A stretch of 64,000 bases of DNA from Actinospica durhamensis (lineage in GTDB: Bacteria > Actinomycetota > Actinomycetes > Streptomycetales > Catenulisporaceae): the NCBI RefSeq assembly GCF_018139695.1, contig NZ_JAGSOG010000014.1:1-64000 (forward strand), read 5' to 3'. Positions 18,697 to 26,047 of this stretch are shown here, one piece after another; positions within the stretch are counted from its first letter, which is position 1; every line of letters starts with the position of its first letter. Position numbers and translations under genes: made by a program. Below the pieces are notes generated by a model that saw nothing but the letters and a program-made list of their open reading frames with translations, ran no database searches and was not told the DNA's origin.

Positions 18697-19103
18697 GCGC
18701 CACGACCAGTGCCAAGGCCGCGGTCCGTCTGCTCGGGTACGACTGCGTCGTGCTGCGCGCGGTGCCCCGACCGGAGCGCGGCGAGCAGGTGAACGTCGGC
18801 GCGGTGCTCTACTGCCAGGAGGCCGACTTCCTCGGCGCCGCGGTGTACCTCGACCCGGCCCGGCTGCGCGCGCTCGACCCCGACGTCGACCTCGAACTGC
18901 TCAGCGCCGCCCTCGACGGTATCCGCGACGTGTGCGCGGGCGCGCCCTGCGCGGGCGAGGCCGGGGCGGCGAACCTGCGCAACCGGTTCGGCTGGCTCAG
19001 CGCCCCGCGCAGCACGGTGCTCCAGCCCGGGCCCATCCACGGCGGGCTGACGGCCGATCCGGGCGCGGAGCTCGAGCGGCTGATGAACCGCATGGTGCGC
19101 TGA
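18693..19103 (+). CDS. DUF3037 protein coupled to HipA-like kinase
   Basis: A 136-residue cytoplasmic protein of the DUF3037 family. The diagnostic stretch is YDCVVLRAVPRPERGEQVN, followed by VGAVLYC and LDPDVDLELL. The RFGWLSAPRSTVLQPGPIH segment is also typical. The function is unknown. Its ATG overlaps the kinase stop codon by four bases, so the pair is translated together; DUF3037 may be a substrate, adaptor or antidote of the kinase. Tandem repeats and a hairpin follow. Confidence 0.8.
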   Translation: MSATTSAKAAVRLLGYDCVVLRAVPRPERGEQVNVGAVLYCQEADFLGAAVYLDPARLRALDPDVDLELLSAALDGIRDVCAGAPCAGEAGAANLRNRFGWLSAPRSTVLQPGPIHGGLTADPGAELERLMNRMVR

Positions 19104-19116
19104 TCCCGTCCCGTCC

Positions 19117-19191
19117 CGCTCGGTTGCTCGACGCTCGGTAGCTCGGCGCTCGGTTGCTCAGTGCTCGGTAGACCGGCGCTCGGCTACTCGG
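19117..19191. repeat. Five tandem 15-bp units
   Basis: Units start at 19117, 19132, 19147, 19162 and 19177 and vary around cgctcggttgctcgg. They occupy the gap between the convergent DUF3037 and galactanase genes. No open frame that looks coding runs through them. Confidence 0.8.
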
Positions 19192-19204
19192 CCACGGGTG
19201 GAAC

Positions 19205-19239
19205 GGCCGCCGCGCCGGGAGACGCGCGGCGCGGCGGCC
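19205..19239 (+). terminator. 12-bp hairpin after HipA-like/DUF3037 pair
   Basis: Positions 19205-19216 pair perfectly with 19228-19239 around an 11-nt loop. A T-rich stretch (ctgtttctttg) follows on the plus strand, fitting a terminator for the HipA-like/DUF3037 unit. It also lies downstream of the galactanase gene on the other strand. Confidence 0.65.
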
Positions 19240-19269
19240 TGATCAGGGTGCTGTTTCTTTGCCTCCGGC

Positions 19270-20877
19270 CTACCTCGGCGCGTAGTCCGCGATCACCGGC
19301 AGCGCGGTGTCGTTGTAGTCGAACATCGCCTGGTTCTCCCAGCCGTCACCCGAGGTCGGGTCGGTCGGGTCCCAGCCGTTGCCGGGGACCACGGTCCAGG
19401 TCGGCTCCCAGTAGAACGCGCCGAGGCCGAGCCCGTCCGGCACCGCCTGCACGATGCTGAGGGTGTCGCGGAACATCGCCTCCTGCCCGGCCGGGGTGGC
19501 CGGGTAGCCGGTCTCCAGCTCGCTCGCGGTGCTGAAGCTGAGCGAGGCGGTCGGGTCGCCGCTGTCGAGGGTCCACGGGTACGCGGTCTCGGCCAGGATG
19601 ATCGGCTTGCCGTAGCGCGTGGCGGTGCTGTCGAGCGTGCTCTGCAGCTCGTCCAGGTAACCGTGCCAGTAGGAGTAGTACGACAGGGCAATGACGTCGA
19701 AGGGCACGCCCTGCGCGATCGCGTTGTCGTAGAACCACTCCACGCCGCTGAAGTCCGCCGCGTTGGCGATGTGCAGGGCGATCTTCGTGTACGGATCCGC
19801 GCTCTTGACCCCCGCGATGGCGGACTTGAGCAGCGCGCCGAAGGTCGGCCAAGCGCTGTCGGAGCCGTAGTTGAGGCCGGTCGGCCAGAGGAACCCGCCG
19901 TTGACCTCGTTGCCGGTCTGGACCATGTCCGGCGGGGTGCCCTGCCTGACCATGTCGCCCACGACCTTCGCCGAGTACGTGTACAGCGCCGTCTCGAGCT
20001 GGCTGAGCGAGTCGTTCGCCCAGGCGGCCGGGACGGTCTGATGGCCGGGGTCGGTCCAGGTGTCGGAGTAGTGGAAGTCCAGGAAGATCTTCATATGGTG
20101 CGCCTTGGCCTGCTTGGCGCCCTCGAGTAGCTGCTGCTCGTCGTCGAAGCCGTCGACCGGGTTGACCCACACGCGCAGCCGGGCGTAGTTCATGCCGGCG
20201 TCGCCGAGGATGTCGAGGGCGTTCTCCTGCTGACCTGACGCCGTGTAGTACACGCCGCCGTCCTGCTCACTGCGCACCAGGCTGGAGACGTCGCCGCCGC
20301 GGATCGGCAGCGAGGCGTAGCCGGGGGTGAGGGTGACCAGGCCGTAGTTGGTCCAGTCGCTCGCCGCGCTGTGCGAGACCAGGTGGATCACGGCCTCGTG
20401 CCCGACCACGTGCACCGAGGTGACGATGTTGAGCCAGCTGCCGTCCGAGATCACCGGCACGTCGGTGCGGTTGCGGTTCGGCCCGGAGTCCAGCTCGATG
20501 TAGTTCGCGGTGTCCCCGCCGCCGGAGCGGACGTAGACGCCGAGGGTGTAGTCGCCGTTGGGCAGGCCGGTGACGCGCTGCCAGGTGTCCACCGAGTAGG
20601 CCGTGGCGGACCAGTGCGCCAGCTGGAAGCCGTCACCGTTGTAGCCGTAGGCGGTGGCCTCGGTGAACGAGGCGCCCGCGGTGCCGGTGGTGGTCCAGCC
20701 GGTCGGCGTGGCGGTGCCGGTGCCGTCGAGGTCGAAGCCCGGGTTGGCCACCGTGCCCGTGCCCTGCGATACGCCCTGGGCCTGCGCGGAGGCGAGGGTC
20801 GGGGACGCGGTCAGGGCCACGACCAGGGCGACGGAGCACCATCGCCGTATGCGCGTATGCGACTTCTTCTTCGTCAC
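19270..20877 (-). CDS. Secreted arabinogalactan endo-beta-1,4-galactanase (GH53)
   Basis: The 535-residue enzyme hydrolyses beta-1,4-galactan side chains of pectin. A Sec signal peptide (KKKSHTRIRRW, hydrophobic core, then ASAQA) occupies about residues 1-33. Residues about 40-185 form a jelly-roll carbohydrate-binding-like domain. The GH53 barrel follows from about 190, with GGDVSSL, YARLRVWVNP and FLDFHYSDTWTDPGHQ. The acid/base is E324 in QTGNEVNGG and the nucleophile is E430 in ILAETAYPW. All catalytic landmarks are intact. It is transcribed alone behind a LacI-type operator, so induction by a galacto-oligosaccharide is likely. Confidence 0.93.
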   Translation of the reverse strand: MTKKKSHTRIRRWCSVALVVALTASPTLASAQAQGVSQGTGTVANPGFDLDGTGTATPTGWTTTGTAGASFTEATAYGYNGDGFQLAHWSATAYSVDTWQRVTGLPNGDYTLGVYVRSGGGDTANYIELDSGPNRNRTDVPVISDGSWLNIVTSVHVVGHEAVIHLVSHSAASDWTNYGLVTLTPGYASLPIRGGDVSSLVRSEQDGGVYYTASGQQENALDILGDAGMNYARLRVWVNPVDGFDDEQQLLEGAKQAKAHHMKIFLDFHYSDTWTDPGHQTVPAAWANDSLSQLETALYTYSAKVVGDMVRQGTPPDMVQTGNEVNGGFLWPTGLNYGSDSAWPTFGALLKSAIAGVKSADPYTKIALHIANAADFSGVEWFYDNAIAQGVPFDVIALSYYSYWHGYLDELQSTLDSTATRYGKPIILAETAYPWTLDSGDPTASLSFSTASELETGYPATPAGQEAMFRDTLSIVQAVPDGLGLGAFYWEPTWTVVPGNGWDPTDPTSGDGWENQAMFDYNDTALPVIADYAPR

Positions 20878-20916
20878 TCACACCACTCCCTCAGGGGGGT
20901 CGGCCGGCACACCACC

Positions 20917-20934
20917 GTTGGGACCGTTCCCAAC
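20917..20934. promoter_or_regulatory. LacI-family operator upstream of galactanase
   Basis: The palindrome gttggga-ccgt-tcccaac has perfect 7-bp arms. Its core tgggaccgttccca matches the shape of the CebR box of Streptomyces (tgggagcgctccca), 40 bp upstream of the galactanase start. No LacI-type regulator is encoded in the window, so the factor acts from elsewhere. Confidence 0.7.
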
Positions 20935-21057
20935 CCCGCGGCAAGATTTACCACCACACGGCGTCAGAGTCGAGATGCAACAGCGGATTTCGCAGCTCAC
21001 AATTCCGTGAACGCTCCCAGTGCGATCTTCACGGCGAGGCCCGGCTACCCTGGAGCC

Positions 21058-21936
21058 GTGGCGGGAATCGAGGAGTTCGAGCAGCACCGGCGCTATCTCG
21101 GAGCGGTGGCCTACCGCATGCTCGGCTCCGTGTACGACGCGCAGGACGCGGTGCAGGAGGCGTGGCTGCGCTGGAGCGAGGTGGACGCCTCCGCGGTGCA
21201 CGATCCGCGCGCCTACCTGACCACCGTGGTGACCCGGCTGTGCTACGACCAGCTCGGTTCGGCCCGCGCCCGCCGGGAGGCGTACTACGGCGAATGGCTG
21301 CCGGAACCGCTCGTCGACGAGGAGCCGAGCCCGCAGGACCGGGCCGAGCGCGGCGAGGAGATCTCGCTGGCGCTGATGGCGCTGCTGGAGCGGCTGAGCC
21401 CGGCCGAGCGGGCGGCGTTCGTGCTGCACGACGTGTTCGGGGTCGGATTCCCGGAGATCGCCGCGACCCTCGAGCGCAGCGAGGCCGCCGTGCGCCAGCT
21501 CGCCTCGCGCGCCCGCAAGCAGGTCAAGGACGGCTCGCCGCGCACCTCGGTGGACCGCGCCGCCCACCACCAGGCGGTGCGCGCCTTCACCGACGCGGTC
21601 GTCAAGGGCGACATCATCGGCCTGATGAAGGTGCTCGATCCCGAGATCGTCTGGCACGCGGACGGCGGCGGCATCGTGCGCGCCGCGGCCCGGCCGATCG
21701 AGGGCGCGGACCGGGTGGCGCGGCTGGTGCTGGGTCTGGCGGCCAAGTTCTGGGATCCGGCCGGGACCATCGCGTTCGTCGAGGTCAACGGGGAGCCCGG
21801 CCTCGTCGTTTTCCATCCGGACGGCACCTCGGGCGGCGTCCTCGGCTTCACCGTGGCCGACGGCCTGATCACCGCGGGGTACGTGGTGGCCAACCCGGAA
21901 AAGCTCCGGCACCTGCCGCCCGCGCCGACCGGGTGA
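21058..21936 (+). CDS. ECF41-family RNA polymerase sigma factor
   Basis: A 292-residue extracytoplasmic-function sigma factor with an extra C-terminal domain. Region 2 (about 5-75) contains YDAQDAVQEAWLRW and region 4 (about 110-165) contains LSPAERAAFVLHDVFG and the helix-turn-helix. A SnoaL-like domain follows (about 175-285). Three ECF41 signatures are present: WLPEP in the linker, DGGG in the C-terminal domain and NPEKL near the end. The C-terminal domain controls activity in cis, so no anti-sigma factor is expected. The start is GTG at 21058. The target is probably the oxidoreductase downstream. Confidence 0.92.
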   Translation: MAGIEEFEQHRRYLGAVAYRMLGSVYDAQDAVQEAWLRWSEVDASAVHDPRAYLTTVVTRLCYDQLGSARARREAYYGEWLPEPLVDEEPSPQDRAERGEEISLALMALLERLSPAERAAFVLHDVFGVGFPEIAATLERSEAAVRQLASRARKQVKDGSPRTSVDRAAHHQAVRAFTDAVVKGDIIGLMKVLDPEIVWHADGGGIVRAAARPIEGADRVARLVLGLAAKFWDPAGTIAFVEVNGEPGLVVFHPDGTSGGVLGFTVADGLITAGYVVANPEKLRHLPPAPTG

Positions 21937-21995
21937 CCGCCGCGCGCCCCGAACCTGCCGCGTGACAGCCTCGTCGCCCGTGTGAGCCAGGTCAC

Positions 21996-22022
21996 CGTCA
22001 CACTCCGCGCGGCTGTGTCGTC
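21996..22022 (+). promoter_or_regulatory. ECF41-type promoter
   Basis: The sequence cgtcaca (21996-22002) followed by exactly 16 bases and cgtc (22019-22022) matches the published ECF41 consensus tgtcaca-N16-cgtc at all but the first base. It lies 34 bases before the start of the FAD oxidoreductase gene, which itself has a strong gaggagga SD. ECF41 genes typically sit beside their target oxidoreductase gene, as here. Confidence 0.8.
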
Positions 22023-22055
22023 CCCTTCCCGACGACACAACGAGGAGGAACCGAC

Positions 22056-23162
22056 ATGACCACGAAGACGACGCGACCCGCCCCGACCGGCCGGATCGTC
22101 GTGATCGGCGCCGGATACGCGGGGCTGTGCGCGGCGGCGCGCGCGGGCCGCAGCACCCGGGTGACGCTGATCGCGCCGGAGGAGCGCATCCCGAACCGGA
22201 TCAGGCAGCACGAGGTCGCGGCCGGGCGCACGGTGCCCAAGCCGCTCATCGCCGACGTGCTGCGCGGCCGGCAGGTCACCCACGTCCAGGCCCGGGTCAC
22301 CGAGCTGGACCTGGCCGGACGGAAGGTCTTCACCGACACCGGGCGGGCCGTGCCCTACGACACGCTCGTCTACGCGATCGGCAGCCGGACGGCATGGCAC
22401 GAGGTGCCCGGGGCGCCCGAGCGCGCGTACGGCATGGAGCGGGCGGGCGAGCTGCGCGAGCGGCTGGCCGCGTCCGGCACCGGCCGGGTCGCGGTGGTCG
22501 GCGGCGGCGCGACCGGTATCGAGCTCGCGGCCGAGCTCGCCGAGGCCTACCCCGGCCTGCGGGTGCAACTGGTGTGCATGGGCGAGGTCGGCGGCCGGTT
22601 CTCCGCGAAGGGCCGCGCGATCGTGCTCGAGGCCTTCGCCCGGCTCGGCGTGGAACTGCACGAGCACCGGCGGGTGACGGCCGTGGACGAGAGCGGCCTG
22701 ACGACCGATCAGGGCCGGATCGAGGCGGACGTGGTGGCCTGGGCCGGATCCTTCGAGGTCTCACCGCTGGCGAAGGAGGCCGGGCTGGCCGTGACCGAGA
22801 CCGGCGAGGTGGTGGTGGACACCTACCTGCGCTCCGTCTCCCACCCCGAGGTCTACGCGATCGGCGACGCCGCGGCCGTCACGCTGCCCGGCGTCGGCCG
22901 GCTGCGCAAGGCCTGCGCCACCGCCGAGCCGATGGGCGTGTACCTGGGCAAGGCGCTGCGCCGCTCCGCGCAGGGCAAGGGCGAGGCCGAGCCGTTCGAG
23001 TACGGATACACCGTGCACTGCCTGAGCCTGGGCCGCCACGCGGGCATGGTCCAGCGCGTCGGCAAGGACGACTCCATGCGCGAGCGCGCCTACGGCGGAC
23101 GGGTCGGCAAGAGCATCAAGGCCCTGATCGTGTGGGGTGTGGTGGCCATGCTGCGGTTCTAG
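22056..23162 (+). CDS. NAD(P)/FAD-dependent oxidoreductase (ECF41 target)
   Basis: The 368-residue two-Rossmann flavoprotein resembles type II NADH dehydrogenases and AIF-like reductases. The FAD motif VIGAGYAGLCAAA is at about 11-23, the NAD(P) motif VAVVGGGATGIELA at about 145-158, and the second FAD contact VYAIGDAAAV at about 265-274. No C-terminal membrane anchor of NDH-2 type is obvious; the last 15 residues (IKALIVWGVVAMLRF) are mildly hydrophobic. The substrate is unknown. It is preceded by an ECF41-type promoter and probably forms a stress-responsive redox unit with the sigma factor. Confidence 0.88.
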   Translation: MTTKTTRPAPTGRIVVIGAGYAGLCAAARAGRSTRVTLIAPEERIPNRIRQHEVAAGRTVPKPLIADVLRGRQVTHVQARVTELDLAGRKVFTDTGRAVPYDTLVYAIGSRTAWHEVPGAPERAYGMERAGELRERLAASGTGRVAVVGGGATGIELAAELAEAYPGLRVQLVCMGEVGGRFSAKGRAIVLEAFARLGVELHEHRRVTAVDESGLTTDQGRIEADVVAWAGSFEVSPLAKEAGLAVTETGEVVVDTYLRSVSHPEVYAIGDAAAVTLPGVGRLRKACATAEPMGVYLGKALRRSAQGKGEAEPFEYGYTVHCLSLGRHAGMVQRVGKDDSMRERAYGGRVGKSIKALIVWGVVAMLRF

Positions 23163-23198
23163 CGCTGTCGTTCAGTTAACGGCGCTACAGTGCCCTTC

Positions 23199-24818
23199 AT
23201 GTCGGCCAGCGAGCAAGACCAGAACGACCCCGAGCCGCCGGAGCGAAAGCCGTCCGGCGGCTCGTACGCTGCACGGATGCTGCGCGGCGTGGGCGGCTGG
23301 AGCGGGGTCGTGCGCGGTGCGATCGTCGGGGTCGCGGCGGGCGGGGCGGGGCTCGCGGTGGGCGAGCTCGGCGCGGTCCTGACCGGCGAGGCCAGTTCCC
23401 CCGGCGTGGCCGTGGGGCAGTGGGCGATCAGCCTGACGCCGACCTGGCTCGAGCAGTGGGCGATCCGCAACTTCGGCACCCACGACAAGCGCATGCTGCT
23501 GCTCGGCGTGTACGTCGTGCTCGCGCTGGTCTCGGCCGCGGCCGGGGTGCTCGCACGCAGACATCTGACCTTGGCCGGCTACGTCGCGGCCGCCTTCGGG
23601 GTCGTCGGCATGGTGGTGGCCGTGGCGCGGCCGGACGCGGGCCCGAGCTACCTGTTCCCCTCGCTGCTCGCCGGGATCGCCGCGGTGCTCGTGCTGCGCT
23701 GGCTCACGATCCTGTCGTTGCAGGACACCGACGCGGGCGGGGGTCCGGCCGAGCGGCGCCGCTTCCTCGCCAGTCTGGTCGGGACCGCGCTGGTGGCGGC
23801 GGTCGGCGGTTTCGGGGCGAAGGCGTGGATCGACTCCCGGTACGACGCGGAGCCGGCCCGGGAGGCGGTGAAGCTGCCGGAGCCGGAGGCGGTGCTGCCC
23901 GAGCCGCCCGCCTCGGTGCATCCGAACGTTCCGGGGCTCGGGCCGTTCTTCACCCCGAACGCGCAGTTCTACCGGGTGGACACGGCGCTGACGGTGCCCC
24001 AGGTGGACCCGGACACCTGGAAGCTGCGGATCCACGGCATGGTGGACCGGCCGTTCGAGATCACCTTCGAGGAACTGCTCAAGTACGGGTTCGAAGAGCA
24101 TGACCTCACCCTGACCTGCGTGTCGAACCCGGTGGGCGGCTCGCTCTGCGGCAATGCCCGCTGGCTCGGCACACCGCTGGCCCCGCTGCTGCGCCGGGCC
24201 GGAGTGCAGGCGGGCTCTGACATGATCCTGTCCACCTCGACCGACGGTATGACGATCGGCTCGCCGGTGGAGGCGGTGCTCGACGGCCGCCAGGCGATGC
24301 TCGCGGTGGCGATGAACGGCGAGGTGCTGCCGATCGAGCACGGATTCCCGTGCCGGATGCTGATCCCGGGCCTGTACGGCTACGTCTCGGCGACGAAGTG
24401 GGTCACCGACATCAACCTCACCACCTTCGCCTCGTCCTCGGCGTACTGGACGCAGAACGGCTGGTCTCCGCAGGGCCCGGTCAAGACCGCCTCGCGGATC
24501 GACGTCCCGAACGACAACGCCACGGTCTCGGCCGGCAACGTGGTGCTCGCGGGCACGGCCTGGGCCACCCACCGCGGGATCGCGGGCGTCGAGGTGCAGA
24601 TCGACAGCGGCCCGTGGCAGACCACGGCGCTGGCCACCGCGGACACCCCCGACACCTGGCGGCAGTGGTCCTACACCTGGGCCGGCGCGACCTCCGGCAA
24701 CCACACGGTGAAGGTCCGCGCCACCGACGGCACCGGCATGCTGCAGACCTCGGCGGTGCAGGACGTGGTGCCGGACGGCGCGACCGGCTATCACACGATC
24801 AACGTCCAGGTGTCCTGA
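23199..24818 (+). CDS. Membrane-anchored sulfite-oxidase-like molybdopterin oxidoreductase
   Basis: The 539-residue protein has about five N-terminal membrane helices (about 35-230). A sulfite-oxidase-fold catalytic domain follows (about 255-430), then an Ig-like dimerisation domain (about 435-539). The molybdenum-ligating cysteine is C307 in LTCVSNPVGG. HGFPCRMLIPGLYGY and SATKWVTDI are also family landmarks. No Tat motif is seen at the N-terminus; the helices hold the domain outside the membrane. The physiological substrate is unknown. The ATG at 23199 was preferred to an in-frame GTG three codons upstream. Confidence 0.88.
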   Translation: MSASEQDQNDPEPPERKPSGGSYAARMLRGVGGWSGVVRGAIVGVAAGGAGLAVGELGAVLTGEASSPGVAVGQWAISLTPTWLEQWAIRNFGTHDKRMLLLGVYVVLALVSAAAGVLARRHLTLAGYVAAAFGVVGMVVAVARPDAGPSYLFPSLLAGIAAVLVLRWLTILSLQDTDAGGGPAERRRFLASLVGTALVAAVGGFGAKAWIDSRYDAEPAREAVKLPEPEAVLPEPPASVHPNVPGLGPFFTPNAQFYRVDTALTVPQVDPDTWKLRIHGMVDRPFEITFEELLKYGFEEHDLTLTCVSNPVGGSLCGNARWLGTPLAPLLRRAGVQAGSDMILSTSTDGMTIGSPVEAVLDGRQAMLAVAMNGEVLPIEHGFPCRMLIPGLYGYVSATKWVTDINLTTFASSSAYWTQNGWSPQGPVKTASRIDVPNDNATVSAGNVVLAGTAWATHRGIAGVEVQIDSGPWQTTALATADTPDTWRQWSYTWAGATSGNHTVKVRATDGTGMLQTSAVQDVVPDGATGYHTINVQVS

Positions 24819-24862
24819 ACGCGGGCGGCCGGGGCGCGGTGTGCTCGTGCGATGATCGGTTC

Positions 24863-25693
24863 ATGCCTGCGCTCCCCCGCCTGATCGCCACCGACCTCGA
24901 CGGCACCCTGCTCGACGACCGGCGCGAGCTCACCGCGCGCACGGTCGCCGCGGTGCGCGCGGCCGTGGCCCTCGGCGTCGAGGTCGTGCTGGTCACCGCA
25001 CGGCCGCCGCGCACCGTCGCGCCGCTGGTGGCGCGCCTCGGCGGCGGCGTGGAGGCGTTGTGCGGCAACGGCACGCTGCTGGCCGAATACTCCCTCGACG
25101 GCACGTGGCGCAGCACGCGGATCAAGACCTTCGACCCGGCCGAGGCGTCCCGGATCGTCGAACAGCTGCGCCCGGTGCTGCCGGACGCCGGATTCGCGCT
25201 GGAGACCGGTGACGAGGTGATCTTCGAGGCGGCGTTCGGCCTCGGCGCGGTCACCGATGAACGCAGGGTGCTGACGGAGGATCTGCTCGGCACGATCGCG
25301 GCTTCCGGCCCCAGCATCAAGGTGCTGGCCCGGGCCTGGGAGCGCAGCGCGGACGCGATGGTGGAACTCGCCGAGCGGACGCTCACGGTGGACGCGGAGA
25401 TCTCGCACTCGGGCGGACGCGGCCTGCTGGAGATCGCGCCGCCCGGCGCGTCGAAGGCGAGCGGCCTGGCCTGGCTGTGCGCCCGCCGCGGGATCGAGGC
25501 GGCGCAGGTGGTGGCGTTCGGCGACATGCCCAACGACCTGCCGATGCTGCGCTGGGCCGGAGTCGGCCACGCCGTCGCCAACGCGCACCCCGAGGTCCTC
25601 GCCGCGGCCGACCGCGTGGTCGGCCACCATGCCGAGGAGGGGGTGGCCGCCGCGCTCGAGGACCTGCTCGCGGGCGCCCGCGTGACCGGCTGA
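24863..25693 (+). CDS. HAD hydrolase, Cof subfamily
   Basis: A 276-residue phosphatase of the HAD superfamily (class IIB, Cof-like). Motif I is TDLDGTLLDD with nucleophile D11 and D13. Motif II is the TAR segment of VLVTARPP, motif III is the lysine of GASKASGLAWLC, and motif IV is FGDMPNDLPML. A cap domain fills about 85-190. It probably dephosphorylates a sugar phosphate or flavin precursor; the specificity cannot be read. It stands 44 bases after the molybdoenzyme gene and may be co-transcribed. Confidence 0.88.
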   Translation: MPALPRLIATDLDGTLLDDRRELTARTVAAVRAAVALGVEVVLVTARPPRTVAPLVARLGGGVEALCGNGTLLAEYSLDGTWRSTRIKTFDPAEASRIVEQLRPVLPDAGFALETGDEVIFEAAFGLGAVTDERRVLTEDLLGTIAASGPSIKVLARAWERSADAMVELAERTLTVDAEISHSGGRGLLEIAPPGASKASGLAWLCARRGIEAAQVVAFGDMPNDLPMLRWAGVGHAVANAHPEVLAAADRVVGHHAEEGVAAALEDLLAGARVTG

Positions 25694-25870
25694 CGCGGTT
25701 GACGCGGCTGACACACCGACCGAGCTGACCCACCGAGCTGACGCACCGCCAGACCCGGGCGCACGCCGCGGCTCCCGCGCACCCGGTGCACGGGATTCTC
25801 ATCCAGGCCTCAGCCGCTTCTCATGCACCGCCGCGCCGCGATCCCTACCTTCAGCGGTGTTCCCCTTCTC

Positions 25871-25901
25871 GCCGCCCGAGGCTCACAAAGCCTCGGGCGG
25901 C
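25871..25901 (+). terminator. 13-bp hairpin terminator
   Basis: Positions 25871-25883 pair perfectly with 25889-25901 around a 5-nt loop, followed by atgtgcttt. It lies in the 354-nt gap between the HAD gene and the ROK regulator and ends the upstream transcript. The gap also holds degenerate gctgac-caccg repeats (25694-25750) and the ROK promoter. Confidence 0.75.
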
Positions 25902-25976
25902 ATGTGCTTTCCCACCGCTCTCCCGCGGCCGTCCGCGCACGCGATCCCCCCGCCGTCTCAACCCCGCTCGCTATGC

Positions 25977-26005
25977 TTGACGCGACTCGGGGCGGGCATT
26001 ACCGT
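25977..26005 (+). promoter_or_regulatory. Promoter of ROK regulator gene
   Basis: TTGACG at 25977-25982 and TACCGT at 26000-26005 are separated by 17 bases, a good vegetative-type promoter. A perfect palindrome lies just downstream at 26018, so the start site is next to the operator. Confidence 0.6.
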
Positions 26006-26017
26006 AACCCCGAAAAG

Positions 26018-26034
26018 TAAGGAAACTTTCCTTA
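26018..26034. promoter_or_regulatory. ROK-type operator O1
   Basis: A perfect palindrome of two 8-bp arms around a central C: taaggaaa-c-tttcctta. It lies 13 bases before the ROK gene start, in a position for autorepression. Thirteen of 17 bases match a site in front of the ABC importer (29720-29736). Confidence 0.78.
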
Positions 26035-26047
26035 TTAGAGAGGTGCG

